Of a DNA stretch of 6,381 nt, positions 1-5,156 are shown piece after piece. The translations under genes were made by a program, and so were the position numbers. The notes beneath the pieces are model-generated. The model saw nothing but the letters and a program-made list of their open reading frames with translations, had not been told where the DNA came from and ran no database searches. This stretch comes from an uncultured Collinsella sp. (GTDB lineage Bacteria > Actinomycetota > Coriobacteriia > Coriobacteriales > Coriobacteriaceae). The stretch is from NCBI GenBank assembly GCA_900545995.1, contig URBM01000106.1, forward strand, positions 1 through 6,381, given 5' to 3'. Numbering within the stretch: the stretch's first letter is position 1; each line of letters starts with the position of its first letter.

Positions 1-23
1 TCGGAGATGTGTATAAGAGACAG
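1..23. other. Untrimmed Nextera (Tn5) sequencing adapter at contig end
   Basis: Bases 5-23 are exactly the 19-base Tn5 mosaic end used in Nextera libraries (AGATGTGTATAAGAGACAG). The preceding TCGG matches the end of the Nextera read-2 transposase adapter arm. This is library-preparation sequence, not genome. The glgB reading frame on the minus strand stays open through it, which would add about seven false residues to an automatic prediction. Genuine sequence begins at about base 24. Confidence 0.96.
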
Positions 24-1015
24 AAGGAGCGGACCTCGCCGCGGGCGAAGTCAAACTTGTGCGTGCCCCAGTTGGGGTGAATCTCGTGCTCAAACAGCAT
101 GTGGCCGTTAAAGGTGGCAAGACCGTGGGAGTCGGCGCAAAAACCGCCGGGCACCCAGTCCATGATCACGCCAATGCCCGCCTCGTGGCATGCATCGATA
201 AAGTGCATGAGTTGCTGCGGGTCGCCATAGCGCGAAGTGGCGGCATAATAGCCGGTCGTCTGGTAGCCCCAGGAGCCATCGAAGGGATGCTCCATGAGCG
301 GCATGACCTCGATATGCGTATAGCCCATGTCGCGCACGTAGTCCACGAGCTCCACCGACAGGTCGTCGTAGGTGTAAAACTCGCCGCGCTGCGCGGGGAA
401 GGGATCCATGGGGCCGGGATAGTTGCCATACTCGTCCGGCTCGCCCTGCGGCGCGTCGCCGTGGCGCTTCCACGAGCCAATATGCACCTCGTAGATGTTA
501 AGGGGCTGCGACATGTGGTTGTGGCCGACGCGGCGCTTGAGCCATGCGGCGTCGTTCCATTTGTAGCCATCGAGGGTCCACAGCACGCTAGCGGTACCCG
601 GAGGGCACTCGGCCTTGAAGGCGTACGGATCGGCCTTGTACAGTTTTTCGCCCTCGTTGGTCTCGATTAAATATTTATAGAGCTGGCCTTGTTCTGCGCC
701 AGGAATAAAGCCTTCCCAAATAGCGCTCGTATGCACGGGCACCAGCGGGTTGGCTTCTTCATCCCAGTCGTTAAATTCGCCAATGACATGCACGCTCTTT
801 ACATCGGGCGCCCAAACGCAAAAGCGCCAGCCGCGCGTACGGTTCTGCGTGTCGGGGTGCGCGCCCATCTTTTCCCAGCTGCGCTCCCACGTGCCGATGC
901 CAAATAGATAGACATCGTCCTTGGTGAGCTCCGGTGCGTGCGGGGCGGCTTTACGGGTTGCGGGCTTTTTAGCCGTTGGCTTTAGCTTTGTATCGCTCAC
1001 GTTTGATCCCATCAT
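24..1015 (-). CDS. glgB: 1,4-alpha-glucan branching enzyme, N-terminal part (cut by contig end)
   Basis: GlgB transfers cut alpha-1,4-glucan segments to form alpha-1,6 branches in cytoplasmic glycogen synthesis (GH13). I read 330 residues on the minus strand with no stop. Residues 1-28 are a Lys/Ala/Pro-rich tail. Residues 35-140 form the CBM48-type domain, with FGIGTWERSWEKMGAH, FCVWAPDVKSVHVIGEFNDW and YKADPYAF. The catalytic barrel starts near 170 (NIYEVHIGSWKR), followed by IEVMPLMEHPFDGSWGYQTTGYYA at 235-258 and, near the cut, NWGTHKFDFARGEVRSF. Conserved region I is VIMDWVPGGF (283-292). Asp286 is present, but the position normally held by the invariant His is Gly291. The remaining catalytic residues lie beyond the window. 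The start could be ATG 1015, ATG 1012 or GTG at 1000-998. No strong ribosome binding site decides between them; only a weak AAGGC lies about 14 nt before 1015. It is divergent from the HAD gene. Confidence 0.95.
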
Positions 1016-1100
1016 GACGCGGCAGCGTGTTGCCTTGGTGACTAGATGCGAAAGGTCCAAGGCTGCACGAATCGAAGGGACGGCGATAGTTCTATGATTC

Positions 1101-1126
1101 GTTCCACCTCGCGTGCTCGGTGGAAC
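1101..1126. repeat. Perfect inverted repeat, 8-bp arms, in the probable glgB leader
   Basis: GTTCCACC (1101-1108) and GGTGGAAC (1119-1126) are perfect reverse complements separated by 10 bases. It lies 86-111 bases upstream of the glgB ATG. It could be an RNA hairpin in the glgB leader or a protein-binding dyad. No T-run follows on either strand, so it is not a standard intrinsic terminator. Confidence 0.6.
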
Positions 1127-1236
1127 TTTCGGCACGAAATACGATAACACCTGTTCGTTACTTTTATGGAGAAAAGTGGATTTGCGGCGGTGTTTAATCG
1201 GCGAGCGCCATGTTTAGACCACTGGCAGAATTGCGA

Positions 1237-1262
1237 TGGTAAAACTCTTGACAGTTTTACCA
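1237..1262. promoter_or_regulatory. Operator-like inverted repeat enclosing a -35 box
   Basis: TGGTAAAACT (1237-1246) and AGTTTTACCA (1253-1262) are perfect 10-bp arms around a 6-base spacer. A consensus plus-strand -35 hexamer, TTGACA, occupies 1248-1253, inside the dyad, so a protein bound here would block it. No good -10 hexamer is visible 16-18 bases downstream (1270-1277 reads TTTCAAGA), so the promoter itself is less certain than the dyad. The likely target is the HAD/thiN pair starting at 1347. Confidence 0.55.
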
Positions 1263-1293
1263 ATTAGGGTTTCAAGATTGTTAGTCTGACGTT

Positions 1294-1324
1294 TGGTAAA
1301 ACGTTTTTAGCAGGATGTTTACCA
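1294..1324. promoter_or_regulatory. Second copy of the TGGTAAAAC half-sites
   Basis: TGGTAAAAC (1294-1302) recurs 57 bases after the first copy and is followed by the inverted form GTTTACCA (1317-1324). The bases just after the first half-site (GTTTTTAGCA) also form an imperfect back-to-back dyad with a central CG, like LacI-family operators. It ends 22 bases before the HAD start codon. Together with 1237-1262 it suggests one regulator with two binding sites, which is an inference. Confidence 0.45.
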
Positions 1325-1346
1325 TTTGACATCGAAAGGTACATTT

Positions 1347-2036
1347 ATGTCCCAGACCGCTGCTCCCAATGTCGCTTTTATTTTCGATTGCGACGGAACA
1401 CTGGTTAATAGCACCCCCGTTTGGGCCTATGCTCAGCCCGAGTTATTGCACCGCCACGGAGTTGACGTAACGGTCGACGATTTTGCCCAATTTGAGCATT
1501 TGTCGCTCGAGGACGAGTGCCAGGCCTACCACGACACCTGGGGCATTGGAGCGAATGGCGAGAAGCTGTATCGCGAGCTGAGCGACATCCTGATCGATGG
1601 CTACTCCAAGGTGCCACCGCGCGAGGGGCTCTTGGCATTTTTGGAGCAGGCGAAGGCGGCGGGCATTGCCATGTGCGTTGCCACGTCTACGCCAGCCGAG
1701 CTGGTTAAGTCTGCGCTTGCGGGCGCCGGGCTCGATGCCTACATGGAGTTTGTTACCACGACGGGTGAGGCAGGACGCTCCAAACAGTTCCCCGACGTAT
1801 ACGAGTTGGCGCTGCGCCGTCTGGAGGAGCGCCATGGGCATAAGTTTGACCGCGCATGGGTGTTTGAGGACGCCGTCTTTGGCCTTAAGAGCTCTGGCAC
1901 CGCCGGCTTTAAGCGCGTGGGCATTTATGACCCGCACGGCCGTATGGAGCGCGACGAGGTGCGTGCCAACTGCGACATCTTTATCGACAGCTATGAAGAG
2001 CTGGATCTTGACCGTGTGCTTTCGTTTGAGGGCTAG
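1347..2036 (+). CDS. HAD-superfamily hydrolase (beta-phosphoglucomutase/phosphatase-like)
   Basis: This is a 229-residue cytoplasmic HAD phosphohydrolase or phosphomutase with all four motifs. Motif I is FDCDGTLVNS (nucleophile Asp14, acid/base Asp16). Motif II is VATSTP (Thr113/Ser114). Motif III is Lys146 in GRSKQFPD, and motif IV is WVFEDAVFGLKSS (Glu174/Asp175). A helical cap of about 65 residues lies between motifs I and II, as in subfamily I (beta-PGM-like) enzymes. I chose ATG 1347 because GAAAGG (1334-1339) sits 7 bases upstream; an in-frame TTG at 1326 would overlap that site. The substrate cannot be read from sequence. The stop abuts the thiamine pyrophosphokinase start, so co-transcription is likely and a role near thiamine-phosphate or sugar-phosphate metabolism is possible but unproven. 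The upstream TGGTAAAAC dyads are its likely control region. Confidence 0.88.
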   Translation: MSQTAAPNVAFIFDCDGTLVNSTPVWAYAQPELLHRHGVDVTVDDFAQFEHLSLEDECQAYHDTWGIGANGEKLYRELSDILIDGYSKVPPREGLLAFLEQAKAAGIAMCVATSTPAELVKSALAGAGLDAYMEFVTTTGEAGRSKQFPDVYELALRRLEERHGHKFDRAWVFEDAVFGLKSSGTAGFKRVGIYDPHGRMERDEVRANCDIFIDSYEELDLDRVLSFEG

Positions 2037-2687
2037 GTGAGGCCCGTGGCTTGCAAGGTATTAGTGGTCTGCGGCTCGCCCGTGGTGGCGAGTGCGGATC
2101 TGTTGCGTAGGCTAGCAGGGGAGTGCGATCACGTTGTCGCCGTGGACCGCGGTCTCGATGCGCTGTTGGGCGCGGGACTGGACTGCGACGTGTATGTGGG
2201 GGATGCCGACACGGTGAGCGATGCAGGTCGCGCGCTGGTCGATGCTGCCAGCGATTTTGAGGTAGAGCGCCACGACCCGTACAAGGACTATACCGATCTG
2301 GCGCTGGCGCTCGATTCCGTCCGACGCCGCTGGCCGGGTGCCGAAGTGGTTGCGACCTGCGCCACGGGCGGCCGCCCGGATATGGCCCTATCCGTGCTGG
2401 GCTTGCTTGCAGGCTATGATGACGCCCCAGTCTGGATTGCCGAGGACAAGGTGGTTTCCCGCTTCCTTCGCGCAGGCGAGTCGTGGACCATCGAAGGCGC
2501 CGAGGGCAAGACGTTCTCCATCATCGCAATTGCCCCCAACACCAAGGTAAGCGAACACGGCCTAGAATGGGAGCTAGACCACAGCCCCCTGGGCCTGTTG
2601 GCCGACACGGGCATCAGCAACGTCGTCAGGTCAACAGCCACGATCCAAGTCCACACCGGCACCGCCATCGCTTTCCTATATCAATAG
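2037..2687 (+). CDS. thiN: Thiamine pyrophosphokinase (thiamine diphosphokinase)
   Basis: This enzyme would make thiamine diphosphate from thiamine and ATP in the cytoplasm, a salvage step. In the 216-residue protein the family motifs appear in order: VAVDRGLDALL (34-44), VGDADTVSD (54-62, matching the usual GDFDS-type metal-binding loop), KDYTDLALALD (83-93, matching KDxTDxxxAL) and TGGRPDMALSVLGLL (110-124, matching GGRxDH). A C-terminal thiamine-binding beta domain follows, with DTGISNVVRS (190-199) and HTGTAIAFL (206-214). The Phe of GDFD is Ala and the His after GGRxD is Met, so activity should be checked. GTG 2037 follows the HAD stop (TAG 2034-2036) directly, with GAGG at 2028-2031 as a plausible ribosome binding site. 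GTG 2046 is an alternative start. The pair appears translationally coupled. Confidence 0.87.
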   Translation: MRPVACKVLVVCGSPVVASADLLRRLAGECDHVVAVDRGLDALLGAGLDCDVYVGDADTVSDAGRALVDAASDFEVERHDPYKDYTDLALALDSVRRRWPGAEVVATCATGGRPDMALSVLGLLAGYDDAPVWIAEDKVVSRFLRAGESWTIEGAEGKTFSIIAIAPNTKVSEHGLEWELDHSPLGLLADTGISNVVRSTATIQVHTGTAIAFLYQ

Positions 2688-2715
2688 GCATTTAAAGTCT
2701 GACTCAAAAAAGTCC

Positions 2716-2744
2716 TTGCACGCCGCGTCAACTTCCCCTATAGT
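2716..2744 (+). promoter_or_regulatory. Promoter of the tRNA-Ala gene
   Basis: TTGCAC (2716-2721) and TATAGT (2739-2744) are separated by exactly 17 bases, and the -10 ends 13 bases before the tRNA 5' end. Both hexamers match the housekeeping sigma consensus at five of six positions. This makes the tRNA a separate transcription unit, independent of thiN. Confidence 0.8.
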
Positions 2745-2757
2745 ATCTCCTCGTCAC

Positions 2758-2833
2758 GGGGGCGTAGCTCAGCTGGGAGAGCGCTTGACTGGCAGTCAAG
2801 AGGTCAGGGGTTCGATCCCCCTCGTCTCCACCA
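2758..2833 (+). tRNA. tRNA-Ala, anticodon GGC
   Basis: The 76-nt cloverleaf includes an encoded CCA end. The acceptor stem is GGGGGCG (2758-2764) with CGTCTCC (2823-2829). The D stem is GCTC/GAGC. The anticodon stem is CTTGA (2784-2788) with TCAAG (2796-2800), and the 7-base loop CTGGCAG places anticodon GGC at 2791-2793, reading GCC. The T arm is AGGGG-TTCGATC-CCCCT. The acceptor contains the G3:U70 wobble pair that is the known identity element of alanyl-tRNA synthetase, with discriminator A73, which confirms the anticodon reading. Confidence 0.97.
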
Positions 2834-2846
2834 TTGTGAATGTAAG

Positions 2847-2871
2847 GCCACTCAATTGAGTGGCTTTTTTT
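2847..2871 (+). terminator. Intrinsic terminator of tRNA-Ala
   Basis: GCCACTC (2847-2853) pairs with GAGTGGC (2858-2864) around AATT, making a perfect 18-base palindrome followed at once by seven T (2865-2871). It begins 14 bases after the tRNA CCA end. This is a classic Rho-independent terminator and closes the tRNA unit. Confidence 0.93.
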
Positions 2872-2953
2872 ATTTGCATATGATTTTTAACCGCCTGAAC
2901 TGCATTTTTGCAAAATTTGCAAATTGCTTTCCTGTTCAAGTTTGCCGTCTGCA

Positions 2954-2982
2954 GTAGTTGTCGCAAATTTTGCGACAACTAC
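2954..2982. repeat. 29-nt near-perfect palindrome
   Basis: GTAGTTGTCGCAAA (2954-2967) and TTTGCGACAACTAC (2969-2982) are perfect 14-bp arms around a single central T. No T-run follows, so terminator function is unlikely. The core half-site TTGTCGCA recurs once at 3269-3276. The AAATTT core and the full symmetry suggest a dimeric protein-binding site or a cruciform-prone element. Function unknown. Confidence 0.75.
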
Positions 2983-3318
2983 ACCCCTAAAGTTGTCCAA
3001 CAAGCCGCCTCAAAATGCGTTTAATCTGTAGCCGGGCGTGCCTAGTGTGCGATGAGCATCTTCACAATGCAACGCCCATGCCCACACGCCCGCAAAATGT
3101 TGTGCAATTAATTTCCCAGTTTTGTACATTATTTGTAAGCACCACGTAAATCCTTTTGCGTATTAAAGCCGAGGTTTGCCTGCATTTACTCGGGCGCCCG
3201 TTGCAGCACCCCATTAACCTGCGTCAACGTGAACAACTTAGGCAAACAACCCCCCCCAAGCACGGATTTGTCGCATATGTTGTCCGACACAACCCAAATC
3301 AGTTTCACTATCAGCTTG

Positions 3319-3327
3319 TGCTAGGAT
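3319..3327 (+). promoter_or_regulatory. Candidate extended -10 promoter for the loaP operon
   Basis: TGCTAGGAT fits the extended -10 pattern TGnTAnnnT. No recognisable -35 hexamer lies 16-18 bases upstream, which extended -10 promoters can do without. Transcription from about 3334 would give a leader of roughly 460 nt before loaP, holding all the hairpins listed below. It is the best promoter candidate I can find upstream of the operon, but it is unproven. Confidence 0.4.
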
Positions 3328-3536
3328 ACCTAACGTTACATGAGTTCAGCTGTGCTCACGGCTCTAACAGGCCACATAGCACGGGGTCGATCAGCATCCG
3401 GCCGTAACGGCGGTGCCAGAAACACCACGAGCTCCAATATCGATTGCCATGCGCAATTTTGCACTAGTTTTGCGGCTATTTATAAGTTCGCTTTCGGCAG
3501 TGTAATTGGTTATTTTGGTAAACCACAGCAGTCCTA

Positions 3537-3596
3537 CAGCTGTTTGCGTGCGGTCCAGTTTTGTACCCGCTTGACTGGTTCGCACGCAGCCAGCTG
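3537..3596 (+). ncRNA. 60-nt stem-loop in the loaP leader
   Basis: Three nested perfect stems line up. CAGCTG (3537-3542) pairs with CAGCTG (3591-3596), TGCGTGCG (3545-3552) with CGCACGCA (3581-3588), and CCAGT (3555-3559) with ACTGG (3574-3578). They are separated by two small symmetric 2x2 internal loops that each allow one G-U pair. The terminal loop is 14 nt (3560-3573). That makes 19 Watson-Crick pairs in 60 nt. No U-run follows, so it is not a terminator by itself. A structured leader or antiterminator-binding hairpin is the likeliest reading; the arms are also compatible with a DNA dyad. Confidence 0.65.
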
Positions 3597-3632
3597 GAGA
3601 CGCGGTCATTTTGCGATACACGTCCGCGTTTC
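3597..3632 (+). ncRNA. Second leader hairpin, directly abutting the first
   Basis: GAGACGCGG (3597-3605) pairs with CCGCGTTTC (3624-3632) over nine positions, one of them G-U, leaving an 18-base loop. It starts at the base after the 60-nt hairpin, so the two helices could stack coaxially. Only a TTT within the stem foot is present, so it would be a weak terminator at most. Confidence 0.5.
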
Positions 3633-3652
3633 TAGCAACTGCGCTTATACAT

Positions 3653-3762
3653 ACCGTTCACGGTGGGGCAGAGCCACGCGCTTGTCTAACTGGGCTCAGG
3701 GTTTGAATATGGAGCGCCTTCGCGCACAAGCGCCCTGGCGAAGCCATACCCAGACCCCGTGA
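3653..3762 (+). ncRNA. Leader segment with mutually exclusive pairings before loaP
   Basis: A local hairpin ACCG-TTCA-CGGT (3653-3664) competes with a long-range stem of TCACGG plus GG (3658-3666, one bulged T) against CCCCGTGA (3755-3762). Inside, GCGCTTGT (3678-3685) can pair with ACAAGCGC (3726-3733). Alternatives are GAGCC/GGCTC (3671-3675/3693-3697) and CTTCGC/GCGAAG (3718-3723/3738-3743). The long-range stem closes 17 bases before the loaP ribosome binding site. This resembles a switching leader, but it was read by eye without energy calculation. Confidence 0.35.
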
Positions 3763-3779
3763 GCCACACGTAAGACAGC

Positions 3780-3786
3780 AAGGGGG
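3780..3786 (+). promoter_or_regulatory. Ribosome binding site of loaP
   Basis: AAGGGGG ends 8 bases before GTG 3795. In-frame GTG codons at 3786 and 3789 overlap or directly follow this site, so they cannot be served by it. It therefore selects GTG 3795, which also makes the protein begin with WYVIQV, as NusG-like proteins normally do. Confidence 0.7.
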
Positions 3787-3794
3787 TGGTGCTC

Positions 3795-4340
3795 GTGTGG
3801 TATGTGATTCAGGTCATTAACGGTCGCGAAGACGTAATGCGCGAGCGCATCGAGCGTGTGGTGCCGGTTGGCGCCATGCAAGAGCTCTTTTATCCTCAAT
3901 TTCAAACCGAGATCAAGGTACACGGCGAATGGGTCAATACGGCCAAGCCGCTCTTTCCCGGTTATCTTATCTGCGACACGGCAGATCCCCGCACCGTGCA
4001 ACAGTATCTGCTGCGCATTGACGACTTTGCCCGGGTGCTTTCCCAGGACGGTCAGTTTGTGCCACTGGCAAAAGAAGAGGTCCAGCTTATTGGTGGCTTT
4101 ACGCATAGGGGAGACCGCGTAGTGCCCATGAGCGAGGCCTTAAAAGACGGCGACCAGGTCGTAGTGACGGCAGGTCCGCTGCTGGGCCACGAAGGCCTCA
4201 TCAAAACCATTAACAGACGCAAGAGCACTGCTTATTTGGAGCTCAACTTGTGCGGCCGACGCGTAACTACGCGCGTTGGCCTTGCCGTGCTTTCAGCCGA
4301 GCAGCGCGTCATGCGAAACCTTAAAAAAGCGATCGCCTAG
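3795..4340 (+). CDS. loaP: NusG-paralogue transcription antiterminator, LoaP type
   Basis: This 181-residue cytoplasmic protein has the two-domain NusG layout. The NGN domain (about 1-100) starts WYVIQVINGREDVMRERIER and contains LFYPQFQTEIKVHGEW and KPLFPGYLICDT (51-62), the RNA-polymerase-binding fold. The C-terminal KOW domain (about 117-167) contains DGDQVVVTAGPLLGHEGLIK and AYLELNLCGRRVTTRVGLAVL. Specialised NusG paralogues (LoaP, UpxY, RfaH) sit at the head of long polysaccharide or metabolite operons and suppress termination in them. The position directly before a priming sugar transferase fits this exactly. Housekeeping NusG is unlikely, since the secE/rplK neighbours are absent. LoaP rather than UpxY or RfaH is judged from overall resemblance of the KOW segment. 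A long structured leader precedes it, which suggests autoregulation. Confidence 0.85.
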   Translation: MWYVIQVINGREDVMRERIERVVPVGAMQELFYPQFQTEIKVHGEWVNTAKPLFPGYLICDTADPRTVQQYLLRIDDFARVLSQDGQFVPLAKEEVQLIGGFTHRGDRVVPMSEALKDGDQVVVTAGPLLGHEGLIKTINRRKSTAYLELNLCGRRVTTRVGLAVLSAEQRVMRNLKKAIA

Positions 4341-4364
4341 CTGCTGGCGGCCGCTGCACAGAAC

Positions 4365-4389
4365 AGGGAGGATCCCCGACCTGGGGACC
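4365..4389 (+). promoter_or_regulatory. Hairpin overlapping the ribosome binding region of the priming transferase
   Basis: AGGGAGGA (4365-4372) is the best Shine-Dalgarno match, but it ends 19 bases before GTG 4392. Its 3' end enters a small stem: GGATCCC (4370-4376) against GGGGACC (4383-4389), with an A-A mismatch, one U-G pair and loop CGACCT. Folding would partly hide the site, or bring it closer to the start codon. As LoaP proteins bind leader hairpins, this could be a control element between loaP and the rest of the operon; that is an inference. Confidence 0.35.
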
Positions 4390-4391
4390 AA

Positions 4392-5156
4392 GTGTTGGAA
4401 GAGAACGTGTCGGATAAAACTCAATATACAACGGATGCGCCCGCGGGGGCGGCGCTGATTGCTCAGGCCATGGACCGGCGCGAGGGCGCTGCCCGCTACA
4501 AGGCCATGCAATCCATCATGGACTGGGACCGTTCTCGCCTGGCCTATAGGGCCGTGAAGCGCGCGTTCGACATCGTTTTCAGCGGTGCCGCGCTCGTCGC
4601 CATCGCAATCCCCAGCCTAATTCTCGCCGCGGCCATCCGGTTGGAGAGCGAAGGCGGCCCCTTCTACAGCCAGATTCGCGTGGGCCAGACCCGCCCCGAC
4701 GGCAGCCTGACCACGTTCCGCATGTGGAAGTTCCGCTCCATGTACAAGGACGCCGACGAGCGCCTCGCCGAGCTCAAGGGACAGAACGAGATCGCCGGGG
4801 CCATGTTCAAGATGAAGGAGGACCCCCGCGTTACCAAGATCGGCAGGTTCATCCGCAAACACTCCATCGATGAGTTCCCGCAGTTCCTGAATGTGTTCCT
4901 GGGGCAGATGTCCGTCGTCGGCCCGCGCCCGCCGCTGCCCAACGAGGTCGCTGAGTACACCGAGTACGACCTGCAGAGGCTAGCAGTGAAGCCAGGTATC
5001 ACCGGGCTCTGGCAGGTCACAGAGCGCAATTCTGCCAGTTTCGACGGCATGGTCCGCCGGGACCTCGAGTACATAGCAAAACGCGGAATCGTCATGGACC
5101 TCAAAATTGTCCTCCTCACGGTTCTGGAGGTCTTCAACGGGAGCGATGCGTACTAA
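4392..5156 (+). CDS. Priming sugar transferase (polyprenyl-phosphate phosphoglycosyltransferase)
   Basis: This enzyme would transfer a sugar 1-phosphate from a nucleotide sugar to undecaprenyl phosphate at the inner face of the membrane, starting each exopolysaccharide repeat unit. The 254 residues form a short single-domain enzyme lacking the multi-pass N-terminal half of WbaP/CpsE. A variable polar N-terminus (1-50) is followed by VKRAFDIVFSG (55-65), a hydrophobic helix 60-83 with a central Pro74 typical of the re-entrant membrane helix, TFRMWKFRSMYKDA (108-121), DPRVTKIGRFIRKHSIDEFPQ (144-164) with the catalytic Asp160-Glu161 pair, VVGPRPP (175-181) and PGITGLWQVTERN (201-213). The sugar cannot be read from sequence; glucose- or galactose-1-phosphate is common in the family. 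The start is uncertain: GTG 4392, TTG 4395, or GTG 4407 with GGAAGAG just upstream. Confidence 0.92.
   Translation: MLEENVSDKTQYTTDAPAGAALIAQAMDRREGAARYKAMQSIMDWDRSRLAYRAVKRAFDIVFSGAALVAIAIPSLILAAAIRLESEGGPFYSQIRVGQTRPDGSLTTFRMWKFRSMYKDADERLAELKGQNEIAGAMFKMKEDPRVTKIGRFIRKHSIDEFPQFLNVFLGQMSVVGPRPPLPNEVAEYTEYDLQRLAVKPGITGLWQVTERNSASFDGMVRRDLEYIAKRGIVMDLKIVLLTVLEVFNGSDAY

Larger units (their letters stand above)
1016..1346. other. Divergent intergenic region between glgB and the HAD gene
   Basis: These 331 bases hold no credible coding sequence; the minus-strand open frame at 1042-1263 has no family-like features. The region must carry the start signals for both divergent genes. It contains a perfect 8-bp-arm hairpin (1101-1126) and two inverted-repeat clusters (1237-1262 and 1294-1324). 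A weak minus-strand extended -10 candidate, TGTTATCGT, lies on the complement of 1141-1149. If real, it would give glgB a leader of about 120 nt containing the hairpin. I found no convincing -35 for it. Confidence 0.6.
2872..3794. other. Long non-coding region upstream of the exopolysaccharide operon
   Basis: I see no credible protein gene in these roughly 920 bases. Open frames at 3156-3407, 3340-3762 (plus) and 3391-3621 (minus) have no family motifs and unlike-protein composition. The first part, to about 3330, is more A/T-rich, with a large palindrome (2954-2982), an 8-base C-run (3250-3257) and the dyad CGGGCGCCCG (3191-3200). An extended -10 candidate sits at 3319-3327. From about 3400 onward the sequence becomes rich in inverted repeats, fitting a structured 5' leader of about 450 nt for loaP and its operon. 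Confidence 0.65.

Noticed and set aside
1..23. Tn5 or related transposon end as a natural mobile element
   Set aside because: The sequence is the hyperactive mosaic end preceded by adapter-specific TCGG at the very contig edge, which is the library artefact rather than a natural insertion.
59..670. Plus-strand 203-residue open frame opposite glgB
   Set aside because: It is the antisense shadow of glgB, which carries clear CBM48 and GH13 motifs on the minus strand.
1101..1126. Intrinsic terminator
   Set aside because: No T-run follows the stem on either strand, and it lies between divergent gene starts where no transcript would need to end.
2758..2833. tRNA-Ala as an integration (att) site for a mobile island
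   Set aside because: I looked for a repeat of the tRNA 3' end elsewhere in the window and found none. No integrase gene is present. The codon-usage change lies 1.7 kb further on, not at the tRNA.
2796..2978. Minus-strand 60-residue open frame ending in VETRGIEPLTS
   Set aside because: This C-terminus is the translation of the antisense strand of the tRNA-Ala, a well-known spurious prediction next to tRNA genes. The frame also covers the terminator and part of the palindrome.
3340..3762. Plus-strand 140-residue open frame in the loaP leader
   Set aside because: It has no recognisable domain and runs through all the hairpin arms. Its Ser/Arg/Cys-rich composition is typical of chance translation, and no ribosome binding site was evident.
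4341..4376. NotI (GCGGCCGC) and BamHI (GGATCC) sites as signs of cloning vector sequence
   Set aside because: They occur naturally in GC-rich DNA. The flanking genes continue as a coherent native operon, and no vector sequence is visible.
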